A stretch of DNA of 64,000 bases. Origin: Vibrio ponticus (GTDB lineage: Bacteria; Pseudomonadota; Gammaproteobacteria; Enterobacterales; Vibrionaceae). The notes below the pieces were generated by a model, which was not told the origin of the DNA, did no database searches, and saw only the letters and a program-made list of their open reading frames with translations. This document shows, piece by piece, positions 28,149 through 36,698 of the stretch. The translations under genes and the position numbers were made by a program. The stretch's first letter is position 1. Each line of letters starts with the position of its first letter. The DNA lies in the NCBI RefSeq assembly GCF_009938225.1, contig NZ_AP019657.1, positions 1,984,001 through 2,048,000 of the forward strand. The letters run 5' to 3'.

Positions 28149-29036
28149 ATGACAATCTATTCAGAAAAAAAAGTGGTCGCAATTGGCGGCGGTCATGGCT
28201 TAGGTCGTATGCTTGCGGCGCTAAAGGATTTTGGAGCCAATGCGACAGGTATTGTAACCACCACAGATAACGGCGGCTCCACTGGACGAATTCGTCACTG
28301 CCAAGGCGGCATTGCTTGGGGTGATACTCGTAACTGTGTTAATCAGCTCATTACCGAACCATCAATCAGCTCGATGATGTTTGAATATCGCTTTAAAGGC
28401 GCTGGCGAATTGGATGGACATAATCTTGGTAACCTGATGTTGACCGCTCTTGATAACCTTTCGGTGCGCCCACTCGATGCAATTAACCTGATCCGCAATA
28501 TGTTGAAAGTGGATGTCAATTTAGTGCCGATGTCTGAACACCCATCGGATCTTAAAGCCCTCTCAAAAGAAGGCAAATGGGTGACTGGCGAAACCAGCGT
28601 GGATGAGATGGAGGCGGATTTACAACGCTTAGACCTCGAACCTGAAGTGCCCGCCACAAAAGAAGGCGTTCAAGCTATCGAACAGGCAGATATGATCATT
28701 CTTGGTCCAGGAAGCTTTCTCACCAGCATTATGCCACCGTTATTATTACCAGAAATTGGACGCGCGATTGCTGGTAATAGTGCCGCTAAATTGGTGTTTG
28801 TCGAAAACTTATCACCAGAATACGGTCCCGCTGGTCGCATGTCATTGCGTGAAAAATTAGAGTGGTGTGAGCGAGCTTGCCAAGGTCGTAAACTCGACGT
28901 GGTCCTAGGTGCTGAATCGCATCCTGAACTCAGTGATTGGAATTGCGTGACAACCGATTTGGCTTCACCAAACCGAGACTGGCGACATGACCGTCAAAAA
29001 CTCCATGCCGCCATTATTGAGTTACTCTCTCAATAA
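28149..29036 (+). CDS. ybhK: YvcK/YbhK-family protein (UPF0052)
   Basis: A 295-residue Rossmann-type protein of the CofD-like YvcK family. Seen: VVAIGGGHGLGRMLAALKDFG, VTTTDNGGSTGRIRHCQGGIAWGDTRNCV, and the middle DMIILGPGSFLTSIMPPLLLPEI. In Bacillus the relative binds UDP-GlcNAc and is required on gluconeogenic carbon sources; the E. coli role is unclear. It is divergent from moaA as in E. coli (moaA-ybhK). Its 3' end overlaps the convergent luxU by 15 bp. Confidence 0.92.
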   Translation: MTIYSEKKVVAIGGGHGLGRMLAALKDFGANATGIVTTTDNGGSTGRIRHCQGGIAWGDTRNCVNQLITEPSISSMMFEYRFKGAGELDGHNLGNLMLTALDNLSVRPLDAINLIRNMLKVDVNLVPMSEHPSDLKALSKEGKWVTGETSVDEMEADLQRLDLEPEVPATKEGVQAIEQADMIILGPGSFLTSIMPPLLLPEIGRAIAGNSAAKLVFVENLSPEYGPAGRMSLREKLEWCERACQGRKLDVVLGAESHPELSDWNCVTTDLASPNRDWRHDRQKLHAAIIELLSQ

Positions 29037-29360
29037 CCCTTCATATTGTTGATGGGTCTCTTTGAGTAAATCTAACATTTTTTGCTTATCTTCAGGGCTG
29101 GTTAATGCCAGTCCTGACTTCCCTGAACTGTCATAATCAATCGCTAGACGACATAACGCTTCTGCACCAAAGCTCGCGGCACTGCTTTTTAAGGCATGGC
29201 TTATCTCTTTAAGATAAGCGTCTTGATCGCTGTCTGGCAGATCCAGTTTCTCGGCATATTGATTGAGCTCATTTAAGAAAATTTCCAATAAAATTGGTAA
29301 ATTATCCGCACCAATCTCTTGCTTCAAACGTTCAACTTGCTGTTGATTAATAATGTCCAT
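29022..29360 (-). CDS. luxU: Phosphorelay protein LuxU
   Basis: A 112-residue histidine phosphotransfer protein that passes phosphate between the quorum-sensing hybrid kinases (LuxN, LuxQ, CqsS types) and LuxO. The phosphorylated histidine is H55 in EISHALKSSAASFGAEAL, equal to H58 of the V. harveyi protein. Length matches (114 in V. harveyi). It lies 9 bp after luxO, so the two are co-transcribed. Confidence 0.95.
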   Translation of the reverse strand: MDIINQQQVERLKQEIGADNLPILLEIFLNELNQYAEKLDLPDSDQDAYLKEISHALKSSAASFGAEALCRLAIDYDSSGKSGLALTSPEDKQKMLDLLKETHQQYEGLLRE

Positions 29361-29369
29361 GAGACCCTA

Positions 29370-30755
29370 CTATAGTTGTTTTTCATTCCAGGCTTGCAGC
29401 TTGCGATAAATTGTCGACGGGCTAACGTCTAAATACCCTGCAGCTTTGGGAATATTGCCATCACAAGCTTGAATGGCTTGCTCAATGGCACGCTTCTCCG
29501 TCAACCACAAAGGAAAAATATCGTGCACAGTTAGCACTTCTTTCTCTTGTGAGGCACTAACCTCACTGCCATGAATTGGCTTATTCAATGGCGGTGGCAA
29601 CATATCTAACCGAATTTCTTTGCCGTTATTCAACACCACAACGTTACGCAATACGTTTTGCAATTGACGTACGTTTCCTGGCCATTCATAACGAGAGAAG
29701 CAATCAACGACCTCTGGCGACAGCCTGATGAAGTCTTTGCCCTCTTCTTTCGACATGAAACCTAGCAAAGAGTATACAATTTCAATGACATCTTCGTCGC
29801 GCTCACGTAAAGGTGGCAAATGAAGTGGGATGACATACAAGCGATAATACAAATCTTCGCGAAAACGTCCCTCTTGCACCTCTTTCCACGGATCGCGGTT
29901 CGTCGCACAAACAAAACGCACATCCACGCTCTTCATTTTTGACGAACCCACCTTTTGGAAAGTACCCGTCTGAATAAAGCGCAGTAGTTTAGTTTGCAAA
30001 TCCAAGTCCATTTCACACAATTCATCAAGGAACAAGGTACCACCATCAGCAAGTTCTGCTGCCCCTTGACGGTCTGTCGCCGCGCCAGTAAACGCGCCTT
30101 TTACGTGACCAAACAACTCACTTTCGATGAGGTCTTTCGGTATTGCGGCACAGTTAATCGCGATAAATGGCTTATCTCCACGCTTACTCGCCGCATGGAT
30201 AGCTTCCGCACACACTTCTTTACCGGTACCACTTTCACCGGTAATAAAAATACTCGCCTTACTTGCTGCCGCTGAATCTATGGTGCGATAGACCGCTTGC
30301 ATCGTATGACTACTGCCGATAAAACCCTGATAACCTTGATTTATTCCATCTTCAGTTTTTAGCTTACTTGCTTTACGAATTGCATTATTGACCGTAACGC
30401 GCAATCGGTCTGCTTCACAAGGCTTAATTAAGAAGTCTTGTGCACCATGTCGCATTGCCTCAACTGCGGTATCAATTGAGCCATGCGCCGTCATAAAGAT
30501 CACGGGCACATCTGGGTTTTGTTGTTTTACTTCATGGAGAACGTCCATACCCGTCATATCAGGTAGACGTAAATCCAGTAGGATCAGATCAGGGGTACGA
30601 AAAGAAAGACTCTCAATAGCGTCTCGACCTGTACCAACAATGTTGATATCAATCCCGAGCGGCGTGAGATAAGAGCGGTATAAGGCGGCAACGGAAGCCG
30701 TATCTTCTACCATCAAAAGATAGCGATTTTTTTGTGTAAACGTATTTTGCTGCAT
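29370..30755 (-). CDS. luxO: Quorum-sensing sigma-54 response regulator LuxO
   Basis: A 461-residue NtrC-type regulator. Order: receiver with D61 ([10 protein letters not shown]), AAA+ sigma-54 interaction domain with the Walker A GESGTGKE and the GAFTGA loop ([15 protein letters not shown]), and a Fis-type HTH at the C terminus ([24 protein letters not shown]). At low cell density LuxO~P activates qrr genes. V. harveyi numbering (D47) uses the internal start at M15; here the first ATG at 30755 has only AGGTT before it and M15 (30713) none, so either start could be real. Divergent from qrr1. Confidence 0.96.
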   Translation of the reverse strand: MQQNTFTQKNRYLLMVEDTASVAALYRSYLTPLGIDINIVGTGRDAIESLSFRTPDLILLDLRLPDMTGMDVLHEVKQQNPDVPVIFMTAHGSIDTAVEAMRHGAQDFLIKPCEADRLRVTVNNAIRKASKLKTEDGINQGYQGFIGSSHTMQAVYRTIDSAAASKASIFITGESGTGKEVCAEAIHAASKRGDKPFIAINCAAIPKDLIESELFGHVKGAFTGAATDRQGAAELADGGTLFLDELCEMDLDLQTKLLRFIQTGTFQKVGSSKMKSVDVRFVCATNRDPWKEVQEGRFREDLYYRLYVIPLHLPPLRERDEDVIEIVYSLLGFMSKEEGKDFIRLSPEVVDCFSRYEWPGNVRQLQNVLRNVVVLNNGKEIRLDMLPPPLNKPIHGSEVSASQEKEVLTVHDIFPLWLTEKRAIEQAIQACDGNIPKAAGYLDVSPSTIYRKLQAWNEKQL

Positions 30756-30807
30756 AACCTAGCCATAGATTTTTGATTGCATTTTGTTCCAATAATTGCA
30801 TTGCGCA

Positions 30808-30820
30808 TTGCATTTTGCAA
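30808..30820. promoter_or_regulatory. LuxO-binding site candidate
   Basis: TTGCA-TTT-TGCAA is a perfect dyad identical in form to LuxO operators upstream of qrr genes. It lies about 90 bp upstream of the inferred qrr1 start, a normal enhancer distance for a sigma-54 promoter. Half-site-like TTGCATTTTG (30777-30786) and TTGCATTGCGCAT (30796-30808) are nearby. Confidence 0.8.
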
Positions 30821-30883
30821 ATCTCGTCATCAAAAAAGCTTAGATCTATACAAAATATCGAGGGTATTCAGCAGAAAATTAAT

Positions 30884-30899
30884 TGGCACGAATAGTGCA
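30884..30899 (+). promoter_or_regulatory. Sigma-54 promoter of qrr1
   Basis: TGGCACGAATAGTGCA matches the -24/-12 consensus (GG at 30885-30886, GC at 30897-30898, correct 10-bp spacing). It predicts a start at about 30910, exactly where the Qrr TGACCC sequence begins. Confidence 0.92.
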
Positions 30900-30909
30900 G
30901 TATTAACAA

Positions 30910-31004
30910 TGACCCTAACGGGTCACCTAGCCAACTGACGTTGTTAGTGAACTTAGTATTCACAAATGACAGCCAATAGAACCTTTTCTATTGGCTATTT
31001 TTTT
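30910..31004 (+). ncRNA. qrr1: Qrr1 quorum regulatory small RNA
   Basis: About 95 nt beginning TGACCC, with the first stem TGACCC-TAAC-GGGTCA, then the highly conserved target-pairing block CCTAGCCAACTGACGTTGTT (30926-30945), and a terminal hairpin AGCCAATAGA / CTATTGGCT followed by seven T residues. It sits divergent to luxO and downstream of uvrB, the Qrr1 position in Vibrio. Hfq-dependent Qrr RNAs repress luxR/hapR and activate aphA. The block and the promoter leave little doubt. Confidence 0.95.
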
Positions 31005-31029
31005 GTCTGAAATTTAGCAACCAAGTTGG

Positions 31030-33060
31030 TTAGCTGTTGGTAATGAACTGCGCACGCAACTTCTCAATCTCATCTCGCTTAGCGGCAGCCAATTCAAACT
31101 CAAGATCTTGCGCATGTTGATACATTTGCGCTTCCAATTTGCTGATCTCTTTTTCAAGCTGCTGCGGAGAAAGCACTTGGTAGTCTTGCGACGGTTCGGC
31201 AACTTTCGACAGTGGTACTGCCTTACTGTTACGCTGTTTACGAGCCTTACCGATATCCCCTAGCTCCATAATATCTTTAATATTACGTTTCAGTGCTTGT
31301 GGTTCAATGCCTTGCTCTAGGTTATACGCTTGCTGTTTCTCGCGACGACGATTCGTTTCCCCCATTGCTCGTTCCATCGAACCGGTAATACGGTCTGCGT
31401 AGAGAATCGCCTTACCATTGACGTTACGCGCAGCACGACCAATCGTCTGAATCAGTGAACGCTCAGAGCGTAAGAAACCTTCTTTGTCCGCATCCAGAAT
31501 CGCGACCAGCGATACTTCCGGCATATCAAGACCCTCACGCAGTAAGTTAATACCCACTAACACATCAAACTCCCCAAGGCGCAAGTCACGGATAATCTCC
31601 ACACGTTCAACAGTGTCAATGTCTGAGTGAAGGTAACGAACGCGAACATCATGCTCGCTCAAGTATTCGGTTAAATCTTCTGCCATGCGTTTAGTGAGAG
31701 TGGTCACTAACACACGCTCATCTTTAGCGGCGCGAATACGCACTTCTGAGAGTAAATCATCAACCTGAGTCGCCACTGGACGAACTTCAAGCTCTGGATC
31801 GAGTAGACCGGTTGGACGAACCACTTGGTCCGCAATTTCATCCGCTGATTTCTCTAGCTCATAATTACCCGGTGTGGCTGAAACAAAAATCGTCTGTGGC
31901 GCCAGTGATTCAAATTCATCAAATTTGAGTGGGCGGTTATCCAAAGCAGAAGGTAGACGGAAACCGTATTCCACCAGCGTTTCTTTACGTGAGCGGTCGC
32001 CTTTATACATCGCACCAATTTGCGGCACAGTAACATGTGACTCATCGATAATGAGTAAACCGTCAGCGGGTAGATAATCAAACAAGGTTGGTGGCGGCTC
32101 ACCCTCGCTACGACCACTTAAGTAACGGGAATAGTTTTCGATGCCGGAACAGAATCCAAGCTCATTCATCATCTCAATATCGAACTGAGTACGCTGACTA
32201 ATACGCTGCTCTTCAAGCAACTTGTTATTGTCTAACAAATACTTTTTGCGTTGCTCTAACTCGACTTTGATCTCTTCTATCGCATCAAGAATTTTCTCAC
32301 GCGGCGTTACGTAGTGGGTTTTCGGGTAAATCGTGTAGCGTGGTAAATCACGCTGTTTCACCACACCCGTTAATGGGTCAAACACACTGATACAATCAAT
32401 TTCGTCATCGAACATTTCAATGCGAACTGCGTCTTGCTCTGATTCCGCTGGGAAAATATCAATCACTTCGCCACGGACGCGGAATTGCCCACGCTCAAAA
32501 GCAACATCATTACGGCTGTATTGTAATTCTGCTAAACGACGCAATATGTCACGCTGATCCATCACATCGCCACGGCGAATATGTAACATCATTTTTAGAT
32601 ACGATTGCGGATCACCCAAGCCGTAAATCGCCGAGACCGAAGCGACAATGATGGCATCTTTTCGCTCAAGTAGTGCTTTGGTTGCCGACAAACGCATTTG
32701 TTCGATATGCGCGTTGATCGAAGCATCTTTCTCAATAAACGTATCCGTAGTCGGTACATAAGCTTCTGGCTGGTAGTAATCGTAGTAAGACACAAAAAAC
32801 TCAACCGCATTATTAGGGAAAAATGCTTTCATCTCTCCGTAGAGCTGCGCCGCAAGCGTTTTGTTAGGCGCGAGCAAAATTGCAGGGCGCTGAGCAGTCG
32901 CAATCACATTCGCCAAGGTAAAAGTCTTACCTGAGCCGGTTACACCCAACAAGGTTTGATGGGCAAGACCGGCATCGAGTCCTTCTAGTAATTGATGGAT
33001 TGCCGTTGGCTGATCACCTGAGGGCTTATAATCTGAGACCAAGTCATACAGTTTGCTCAT
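31030..33060 (-). CDS. uvrB: Excinuclease ABC subunit B
   Basis: A 676-residue nucleotide-excision-repair helicase-like subunit that verifies DNA damage and hands over to UvrC. Seen: Walker A GVTGSGKT (residues 39-46), the beta-hairpin region [12 protein letters not shown] near 92, DEXX box LLIIDESH, motif VI IGRAARN, and the C-terminal UVR coiled coil [36 protein letters not shown] LexA box lies 44 bp upstream. Length matches E. coli UvrB (673). Confidence 0.97.
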   Translation of the reverse strand: MSKLYDLVSDYKPSGDQPTAIHQLLEGLDAGLAHQTLLGVTGSGKTFTLANVIATAQRPAILLAPNKTLAAQLYGEMKAFFPNNAVEFFVSYYDYYQPEAYVPTTDTFIEKDASINAHIEQMRLSATKALLERKDAIIVASVSAIYGLGDPQSYLKMMLHIRRGDVMDQRDILRRLAELQYSRNDVAFERGQFRVRGEVIDIFPAESEQDAVRIEMFDDEIDCISVFDPLTGVVKQRDLPRYTIYPKTHYVTPREKILDAIEEIKVELEQRKKYLLDNNKLLEEQRISQRTQFDIEMMNELGFCSGIENYSRYLSGRSEGEPPPTLFDYLPADGLLIIDESHVTVPQIGAMYKGDRSRKETLVEYGFRLPSALDNRPLKFDEFESLAPQTIFVSATPGNYELEKSADEIADQVVRPTGLLDPELEVRPVATQVDDLLSEVRIRAAKDERVLVTTLTKRMAEDLTEYLSEHDVRVRYLHSDIDTVERVEIIRDLRLGEFDVLVGINLLREGLDMPEVSLVAILDADKEGFLRSERSLIQTIGRAARNVNGKAILYADRITGSMERAMGETNRRREKQQAYNLEQGIEPQALKRNIKDIMELGDIGKARKQRNSKAVPLSKVAEPSQDYQVLSPQQLEKEISKLEAQMYQHAQDLEFELAAAKRDEIEKLRAQFITNS

Positions 33061-33103
33061 CGCATCCTCGATATCTAATCTAAAAATAATGGTGCCATTT
33101 TGT

Positions 33104-33119
33104 CTGTATATATATACAG
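33104..33119. promoter_or_regulatory. LexA (SOS) box upstream of uvrB
   Basis: CTGTATATATATACAG is a perfect LexA consensus (CTGT-N8-ACAG) 44-59 bp upstream of the uvrB ATG. uvrB is a classical SOS gene. Confidence 0.95.
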
Positions 33120-33261
33120 ACTCAAGTCCTAATCGAAAAATTCGCTTTGCTTTTATCGATTATTTTTCATGTTGACGCTAGATCCCTGACTCATAAGCTG
33201 ATAATATTCCTGCCCCTATCAAGGCACCCAGCCTAAAAAACGCTTTTCAACCATTCACAGC

Positions 33262-33478
33262 TTATACACAAAATTTCCTATTTAAGCTCAGATCGTGCTT
33301 TGATCATTTTTTTGCACTCACTCTCAAATCGGATCAAAAACAGTCACAAACGGTTGTTATTACTACATCTAAACAAAGATCTATTTGCGCAACAACAGAG
33401 CGACTTTGATCATGTTTTAATCATCAAAATAGTTATTAAAGCATAATTAACACACTTATCCACAATTTTAGTGGATAA
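33262..33478. promoter_or_regulatory. DnaA-box cluster with GATC-rich stretch; DARS1-like candidate
   Basis: Inside the 552-bp gap between uvrB and tRNA-Asn there is a perfect DnaA box TTATCCACA (33456-33464), an inverted one-mismatch box AGTGGATAA (33470-33478; the two share 8-bp arms spaced 7 bp), and a one-mismatch TTATACACA (33262-33270). Five GATC sites fall in 33291-33411, and CTTTGATCAT occurs twice (33298 and 33404). In E. coli DARS1 lies in the uvrB-bioD gap and contains DnaA boxes. Equivalence is inference. No coding sequence is visible here. Confidence 0.5.
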
Positions 33479-33564
33479 CTATTTGCAGCCCAATAGCCAT
33501 GAGGGCTAGGGAAAAGTAAAGTTATTTTTCTTCACTAATTTTTATTGTTTTCCCTCAGCAACTA

Positions 33565-33593
33565 TTGACAGTGAGAATGGCTGCGGCTAACAT
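33565..33593 (+). promoter_or_regulatory. Sigma-70 promoter of tRNA-Asn
   Basis: TTGACA (33565-33570), 17-bp spacer, TAACAT (33588-33593), then a GC-rich discriminator (CCGC) typical of stringently controlled stable-RNA promoters. The predicted start is about 13 nt before the tRNA. Confidence 0.7.
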
Positions 33594-33612
33594 CCGCTTC
33601 GCTAAATGCAAT

Positions 33613-33688
33613 TCCTCCTTAGCTCAGTTGGTAGAGCGACGGACTGTTAATCCGCAGGTCGCTGGTTCGAGCCCAGCAGGAGGAGCCA
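33613..33688 (+). tRNA. tRNA-Asn (anticodon GTT)
   Basis: 76 nt with a full cloverleaf: acceptor arms TCCTCCT / AGGAGGA, D-arm AGCTCAGTTGGTAGAGC, anticodon loop CTGTTAA (GTT), T-arm GCTGGTTCGAGCCCAGC, discriminator G and an encoded CCA. It is a single gene followed by a terminator. Confidence 0.98.
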
Positions 33689-33700
33689 AATTCCATAGAA

Positions 33701-33729
33701 AAGCCGTGTCTTAGGACGCGGCTTTTTTA
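33701..33729 (+). terminator. Terminator after tRNA-Asn
   Basis: AAGCCGTGTC-TTAG-GACGCGGCTT plus a T tract 12 bp after the tRNA. Confidence 0.9.
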
Positions 33730-33772
33730 TATCTGCTTTTTAGCGTGTTCCCTCTGCTAACACGTACAAAAA

Positions 33773-33803
33773 CAAAAAGACGCCCGCAGGCGCCTTTGTT
33801 TTT
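33773..33803 (-). terminator. Terminator of the Dcu gene
   Basis: On the minus strand GGCGCCTGCGGGCGTC followed by TTTTTGTTTTTG. It lies 45 bp after the dcu stop. Confidence 0.8.
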
Positions 33804-33847
33804 ATACTGCCACAACAAAGCAGCATATAGCGTTTTTAATCAGATAA

Positions 33848-35161
33848 TTACAACACGATACCTGCAAAGATAAAGCCGAAGATAATACTGAACACTAAGC
33901 TCAGTAGACCCGGAATCATAAAGCTGTGGTTAAAGATATATTTGCCAATCTTAGTCGTTCCTGTACGGTCAAAGTCAATTGAGGCAATGATTGGACCGTA
34001 GTTAGGAATAAAGAAGTAACCGTTAACCGCAACAAACGTCGCGATAATTACTTCTGGTGGCAGACCAAGCATAATACCTACAGGCACCAATACCGCAGTC
34101 GTTGCACCTTGGCTGTTTACCATCACAGATAGACCAAACAGCGCAAATGCAAACGTCCATGGCGCGACTTCCACCATGCCTGATACCGCCTCTTTCACCA
34201 TCAAATCGTGACCACCGATGAATGTATCACCAAGCCAGGCAATACCGAAGATTGCGACGATCGCACGCATACCCGCGTGGAATACCGAACCTTGCGTGAT
34301 CGCGTTACCATCCGGTTTACAGATCAAAATAATCAGCGCACCCATGGCTAGCATGATGATTTCAATCGTATGTGCCATGCCCATCGGTGAACCATCAAAA
34401 TTTGGTCGTAGGAATGGGAATGCCCCCATAATAACCACGGCTAGTGCACCAAATAGGAACAGACCAACTGCACGTTTCGCTTCTGGACGAATCTCAATCT
34501 CTTCTACTTGAGTCTCTTCTTCCATCTCTTTACGGAAAGCAGGATCTTGCATGCGACGTTGGTATTCAGGATCGTCTTTTAGCTCTTTGCCAAGCTTGTT
34601 CACAATTAAACAAGCAGAGGCAAGACCAAGAAATGTACCCGGAATGGTTACCATCAGTACATCAGCTAGGGTAATGCCTTGCGGCTCTAAAAATGCAACC
34701 AGAGCAACAACCGCAGCTGCGATAGGGCTTGCCACGATAGCAAACTGAGATGCGATTACCGCCATACCCAGTGGGCGCTCAGGGCGAATGCCGCTACGAC
34801 GACTCACTTCGGCAATAACCGGTAGAACTGAATAAGCTACGTGACCAGTACCCGCTAAAAAGGTAAATGACCAAGTAACCAGTGGCGCAATAAAAGTGAT
34901 TTGGCGAGGGTTCTTGCGCAAAATGTTAGATGCCACTTTAATCAGATAATCTAGACCACCAGCCGCTTGCATTGCCGCTGCCGCTGCAACTACCGCCATG
35001 ATCATTAGCATGACATCAATAGGTGGACTGGTCGGTTTTAAGCCAAAGACAAAGCTTAAGATCGCTAAGCCAATACCACCCATTACGCCCAGACCGATAC
35101 CACCGATCCGCGCACCAATTAAAATACATCCCAGAACAACTAAAAACTCTATCAAAAACAC
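33848..35161 (-). CDS. Anaerobic C4-dicarboxylate transporter (DcuA/DcuB family)
   Basis: A 437-residue inner-membrane carrier with ten or more hydrophobic segments, of the Dcu family that exchanges fumarate, malate, aspartate and succinate during anaerobic growth. Seen: the [27 protein letters not shown] start, [25 protein letters not shown], and the [40 protein letters not shown]-terminal block. The start is a GTG preceded by AAGGAGTTTGAT on the minus strand, giving the usual length; a TTG/ATG-type frame 31 codons upstream was rejected. DcuA versus DcuB cannot be decided by eye. Confidence 0.88.
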   Translation of the reverse strand: MFLIEFLVVLGCILIGARIGGIGLGVMGGIGLAILSFVFGLKPTSPPIDVMLMIMAVVAAAAAMQAAGGLDYLIKVASNILRKNPRQITFIAPLVTWSFTFLAGTGHVAYSVLPVIAEVSRRSGIRPERPLGMAVIASQFAIVASPIAAAVVALVAFLEPQGITLADVLMVTIPGTFLGLASACLIVNKLGKELKDDPEYQRRMQDPAFRKEMEEETQVEEIEIRPEAKRAVGLFLFGALAVVIMGAFPFLRPNFDGSPMGMAHTIEIIMLAMGALIILICKPDGNAITQGSVFHAGMRAIVAIFGIAWLGDTFIGGHDLMVKEAVSGMVEVAPWTFAFALFGLSVMVNSQGATTAVLVPVGIMLGLPPEVIIATFVAVNGYFFIPNYGPIIASIDFDRTGTTKIGKYIFNHSFMIPGLLSLVFSIIFGFIFAGIVL

Positions 35162-35524
35162 ATCAAACTCCTTGATGACAACGTTTAAATAAAACCTTGC
35201 GAATAGTAAGTTTTTTATTGTTTTTGTTTTCAGCACAGCATCACATAAGTGCAACGAAAAAACGCCGCTATGTGAAGATTGTTTAATGCCTCTCGCTATT
35301 ACAGGTCAGTTGTTACTGCCGTGTAATTGGAATGGATAGGTTCCGGTGCCATTATGCAACATATCCGTTTAGCCCTACTCAGCAACGAAAACGTTTTCCG
35401 CTCTATTAGCACGTATTTTGCGTATAATTTTTACTCAATAACCTAAAACCTTATCTTTCCTTGGTTGTTATTAAGCAAGCAAAGCGGGATAATATCGGGA
35501 TCGGATTTCTTTAAATATAAAACT
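35162..35524. other. Divergent promoter region between dcu and rnfA
   Basis: A 363-bp AT-rich gap holding the promoters of the leftward Dcu gene and the rightward rnf operon. Both are candidates for anaerobic control, but I found no convincing FNR (TTGAT-N4-ATCAA) or CRP site; TATGTGAAGATTGTTTAAT near 35270 is only a weak CRP half-site. No gene, RNA or repeat is evident. Confidence 0.5.
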
Positions 35525-36106
35525 ATGACCGAATATCTTTTGTTGTTGGTCGGCACTGTGCTGGTCAACAACTTTGTACTGGTGAAGTTCTTGGGCTTAT
35601 GTCCATTTATGGGCGTTTCTAAGAAATTAGAGACTGCTATTGGTATGGGGTTAGCAACCACTTTTGTGCTAACTCTCGCTTCGGTGTGCGCGTATCTCGT
35701 AGAAAGCTATATTTTAGTGCCATTAGGGCTGCAATATTTGCGAACCATGAGTTTCATTCTCGTTATCGCCGTAGTGGTACAGTTCACTGAAATGGTGGTA
35801 CATAAAACCAGCCCGACACTTTATCGTCTGCTGGGTATTTTCTTACCACTGATCACGACCAACTGTGCGGTACTGGGTGTTGCACTACTCAATATCAATG
35901 AAAATCATAACTTCATCGAATCGATTATCTACGGATTTGGTGCTGCTGTTGGTTTCTCATTAGTGTTGATCTTGTTTGCTTCAATGCGCGAGCGTATCTC
36001 TGCCGCTGACGTACCGACTCCATTCAAAGGCGCATCCATTGCGATGATCACCGCCGGTTTGATGTCTCTAGCCTTTATGGGCTTTACTGGTTTGGTGAAG
36101 CTGTAA
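35525..36106 (+). CDS. rnfA: Ion-translocating oxidoreductase complex subunit RnfA
   Basis: A 193-residue membrane subunit of the Rnf complex, which couples electron flow between ferredoxin and NAD to ion transport. Six hydrophobic segments, with the paired cysteine-bearing motifs [17 protein letters not shown] and [18 protein letters not shown] that hold a membrane [2Fe-2S] centre. It is homologous to NqrE and RnfE. The start is ATG 35525; an upstream in-frame codon at 35465 adds 20 residues without support. Its stop overlaps the rnfB start. Confidence 0.96.
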   Translation: MTEYLLLLVGTVLVNNFVLVKFLGLCPFMGVSKKLETAIGMGLATTFVLTLASVCAYLVESYILVPLGLQYLRTMSFILVIAVVVQFTEMVVHKTSPTLYRLLGIFLPLITTNCAVLGVALLNINENHNFIESIIYGFGAAVGFSLVLILFASMRERISAADVPTPFKGASIAMITAGLMSLAFMGFTGLVKL

Positions 36107-36690
36107 TGAGTTCAATACTAATCGCTATTATCGCACTTGCGGTACTTGCCGCTGTATTTGGCGCTATTCTTGGTTTTGCTTCAATTCGCTTTAAAGTCGA
36201 AGCAGATCCTATCGTTGACCAAATCGACGGTATTTTGCCACAAACCCAATGTGGTCAATGTGGTTACCCTGGTTGCCGCCCATATGCTGAAGCCATCGCT
36301 AACGGCGATGCGATCAATAAATGCCCTCCTGGTGGACAAGCTACCATTGAAAAGCTAGCCGCACTAATGGGAGTTGAAGCGACCGATTCAGCACATGATC
36401 TCGATGACGCAGTGAAAACTGTCGCTTTTATCCATGAAGACATGTGTATCGGTTGTACAAAATGCATTCAAGCATGCCCAGTCGATGCCATTGTGGGTGG
36501 TACAAAAGCAGTGCATACCGTTATTAAAGATGAGTGTACTGGTTGTGACCTTTGTGTCTCTCCTTGCCCAACAGACTGTATTGAAATGATCCCTGTAGCC
36601 ACCACTACAGCGAATTGGAAGTGGCAATTAAACGCCATTCCTGTTGTTGATATTACCGATTCTGCTGACAAGCAGGAAAGTGTGAATTAA
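36106..36690 (+). CDS. rnfB: Rnf complex subunit RnfB
   Basis: A 194-residue ferredoxin-like subunit. One N-terminal transmembrane helix, then a [4Fe-4S] Cys motif [16 protein letters not shown] (about residues 49-64) and two ferredoxin clusters, [12 protein letters not shown] and [12 protein letters not shown] (about residues 110-149). It probably receives electrons for the complex. Translation overlaps rnfA by one base and is followed 8 bp later by rnfC. Confidence 0.97.
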   Translation: MSSILIAIIALAVLAAVFGAILGFASIRFKVEADPIVDQIDGILPQTQCGQCGYPGCRPYAEAIANGDAINKCPPGGQATIEKLAALMGVEATDSAHDLDDAVKTVAFIHEDMCIGCTKCIQACPVDAIVGGTKAVHTVIKDECTGCDLCVSPCPTDCIEMIPVATTTANWKWQLNAIPVVDITDSADKQESVN

Positions 36691-36698
36691 GGACTGGT

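Noticed and set aside
33291..33411. GATC-rich repeats as a crtS-type site triggering chromosome 2 replication
   Set aside because: From memory, crtS in V. cholerae is located elsewhere (between VC0764 and VC0765), not beside uvrB. Without an RctB-binding match the DARS1-like reading is simpler.
33613..33688. tRNA-Asn as an integration site for a genomic island
   Set aside because: No integrase, no repeated 3' tRNA end and only core genes on both sides.
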